A stretch of DNA of 64,000 nt from Marinomonas piezotolerans (lineage in GTDB: Bacteria; Pseudomonadota; Gammaproteobacteria; Pseudomonadales; Marinomonadaceae). Below the pieces are notes generated by a model. The model worked only from the letters and a program-made list of their open reading frames with translations, was not told the origin of the DNA and searched no databases. Below, in pieces: positions 62,993-64,000 of the stretch (its first letter is position 1; each line of letters begins with the position of its first letter). The stretch covers positions 186,001 through 250,000 of the forward strand of contig NZ_QKRA01000002.1 in assembly GCF_003362755.1 (NCBI RefSeq), written 5' to 3'. The position numbers and the translations under genes were made by a program.

Positions 62993-63037
62993 CGGTTTAT
63001 TGTGTAAACGAGCGTGCGCATTAACAAAATGTTAGCC
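62993..63037 (+). other. Degenerate attC-like or cassette-boundary site
   Basis: CGGTTTATTGTGTAAACGAG, GCGTGCGCA and then TTAACAAAATGTTAGCC. It repeats the sequence before the ABC-3C cassette and ends in GTTA, marking the start of the toxin-antitoxin cassette. Confidence 0.45.
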
Positions 63038-63058
63038 GTCATGGAGCTTGTTATACTC

Positions 63059-63082
63059 AAAGTGATAGAATAGTATCACTTT
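63059..63082. promoter_or_regulatory. Operator of the toxin-antitoxin operon
   Basis: Perfect dyad AAAGTGATA-gaatag-TATCACTTT, 23 bases before the antitoxin start. It fits autorepression by the Phd-type antitoxin or the complex. Confidence 0.65.
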
Positions 63083-63105
63083 AGTATTCCTCTGGAGCAG
63101 CTCGC

Positions 63106-63363
63106 ATGAAAGTAGAACTCGTTACATCACTTAAACGTCAAGCAACTAAAATCCTCGCTGACCTCCACGAGACCAAAGAACCAGTGTTAATTACTGAGCA
63201 TGGCAAGCCATCTGCCTATCTAGTTGACGTTGATGACTACGAATTTATACAAAATCGTTTAGCTATTCTTGAGGGTATAGCGCGTGGTGAGCGTGCGCTA
63301 GCTGACGGTAAAGTAGTAAGTCATGATGAAGCCAAGGACAAAATGTCAAAATGGCTGAAGTAA
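63106..63363 (+). CDS. Phd/YefM-family antitoxin
   Basis: Antitoxin of 85 aa. The N-terminal DNA-binding part has LKRQATKILADLHETKEPVLITEHGKPSAYLVDVDDYE, represented by its core VLITEHGKPSAYLV (about 27-40), diagnostic of Phd/YefM. The C-terminal tail binds the toxin. GGAG lies eight bases ahead. It overlaps the toxin gene by 13 bases. Confidence 0.93.
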   Translation: MKVELVTSLKRQATKILADLHETKEPVLITEHGKPSAYLVDVDDYEFIQNRLAILEGIARGERALADGKVVSHDEAKDKMSKWLK

Positions 63364-63653
63364 TCTGGACCGACCCCGCGTTATCTGACCTGAATGATAT
63401 CGCTGAATACATCGCACTTGAAAATATTGCAGCGGCAAAGCAGCTCGTGCAAACAATCTTCTCCAACGTCGAACGTCTACAAACTTTCCCAGAGTCAGGT
63501 CGTATTCCACCCGAACTAGAACATTTAAGTTATCGTGAAGTTGTCGTTAATCCATGTCGTGTTTTCTATAAACAAGACAGTGACAAAGTGTTTATTCTGT
63601 TTGTTATGCGTGTAGAGAGAGATTTGCGTAAGTTCTTGTTGAGTAAGCAATAG
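63351..63653 (+). CDS. RelE/ParE-family toxin
   Basis: Toxin of 100 aa. The family pattern is IWTDPALSDLNDIAEYIA (about 5-22), with ESGRIPPELEHLSYREVVV and a C-terminal VFILFVMRVERDL. RelE relatives cut mRNA at the ribosome and ParE relatives inhibit gyrase; the ParE-like N-terminus makes gyrase plausible, but this is not settled. The pair forms a cassette ended by the attC site at 63668, a common way of stabilising cassette arrays. Confidence 0.92.
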   Translation: MAEVIWTDPALSDLNDIAEYIALENIAAAKQLVQTIFSNVERLQTFPESGRIPPELEHLSYREVVVNPCRVFYKQDSDKVFILFVMRVERDLRKFLLSKQ

Positions 63654-63667
63654 CCTTGGGAATGAGC

Positions 63668-63793
63668 GGCTAACAAACTGTTCAAGAGAGATTCGCAACG
63701 CGTGGCATTTTCACTATGCGTTGATTTTAGTGTTTAAGGTGGCTGCGGCGGCCTTGCGTAGTGCGTTGCTCACCCCTTAACAGGGCGTTAGGT
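63668..63793 (+). other. VCR-like integron attC site
   Basis: R'' side GGCTAAC at 63668-63674 and R' GTTAGGT at 63787-63793 bound a 126-bp imperfect palindrome. TAACAAACTGTTCAAG, GCAACGCGTGGCATTTTC and CCCCTTAACAGGGCGTTAG are strikingly like Vibrio superintegron repeats in length and sequence. The next gene starts 22 bases later. Confidence 0.9.
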
Positions 63794-63814
63794 AGCTTGC
63801 AGCACGGAGAGTTT

Positions 63815-64000
63815 ATGGACTTGATGGTATGTACTTGGAGCGCAAAATTACCTGAAGGGCGTTTTGCTGTCTGGCCTGATGGTTGTCGTGACCTGATAGT
63901 GGTTGCTTCAAAAAATGATCCAGCCACCATTGTTTGCAGCGGCTTGGATGCTGGCCCTCGGCAAGTAGCCTGTGACGAAGGCACTTGTTTCGTTGGCGTC
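63815..64000 (+). CDS. AraC-family regulator with DUF6597-like sensor, N-terminal part
   Basis: Frame open to the window end, 62 codons seen, with GGAG six bases before the ATG. WPDGCRDLIVV and GLDAGPRQV match the N-terminal sensor domain of AraC regulators of the DUF6597 type; the DNA-binding domain would lie beyond the window. It is the first gene after the VCR-like site, so it is carried on the next cassette. Confidence 0.65.
   Translation, partial: MDLMVCTWSAKLPEGRFAVWPDGCRDLIVVASKNDPATIVCSGLDAGPRQVACDEGTCFVGV

Overview
This window looks like a chromosomal segment of a marine gammaproteobacterium of the Oceanospirillales, most likely Marinomonas or a close relative. The evidence is the gene content: a TRAP transporter, an adjacent hemF-aroE pair, a sigma54-type NO regulator next to hmp, and complete agmatine/putrescine, GABA and hydroxyproline catabolic genes. 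Base composition is mid-range in most of the window and clearly AT-rich at about 36.0-38.9 kb. The genus is inferred; no rRNA or tRNA gene was seen to confirm it.

Layout. 1-459: 3' end of a ketoacyl-ACP synthase. 0.5-3.5 kb: DctPQM TRAP operon. 3.9-7.1 kb: chemoreceptor, a candidate small RNA and a LysR regulator. 7.3-10.1 kb: gabD-gabT. 10.3-14.0 kb: GntR regulator and a hydroxyproline cluster (imine reductase, epimerase, deaminase). 14.1-17.8 kb: TetR, hemF, aroE, a FemAB-like gene. 17.9-21.5 kb: NO block of hmp, norR and a truncated globin, with a likely sigma54 promoter and NorR boxes between hmp and norR. 21.5-25.7 kb: a cluster of DnaA boxes, a MATE exporter, and a DUF3015/DUF4105 envelope pair. 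25.7-29.6 kb: FadR-type repressor divergent from a flavin/Fe-S D-lactate dehydrogenase, with three matching operators. 29.6-32.3 kb: two arrays of a GC-rich double-hairpin repeat around DUF2867, TetR and a DUF559 nuclease. 32.3-35.4 kb: TauE exporter, DUF2798 protein, and an Ada-AlkA-Ogt fusion.

36.0-39.5 kb is an accessory island with the form of integron cassettes. A four-gene operon encodes an ABC-three-component-type conflict system (two-TM protein, ABC-3C C-terminal-domain protein, middle component, DUF2326 ATPase). An attC site and a second one-gene cassette of unknown function follow. A second cassette island starts at about 63.03 kb with a Phd/RelE toxin-antitoxin pair, a VCR-like attC and the start of an AraC-type gene, and runs off the window. 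No integron integrase is present. A repeated junction element precedes both islands.

39.7-52.5 kb is a polyamine regulon: aguA/aguB make putrescine from agmatine, puuA/puuB/puuC run the gamma-glutamylated route, potFGHI import polyamines, and a class I glutamine amidotransferase may replace puuD. GabT and GabD at 7-10 kb would complete the path to succinate. 52.7-57.6 kb carries small regulatory and redox genes. 57.7-62.8 kb holds a kinase-PLP lyase fusion, an aldehyde dehydrogenase and a LuxR regulator paralogous to the one in the puu cluster; the two clusters share an upstream box motif.
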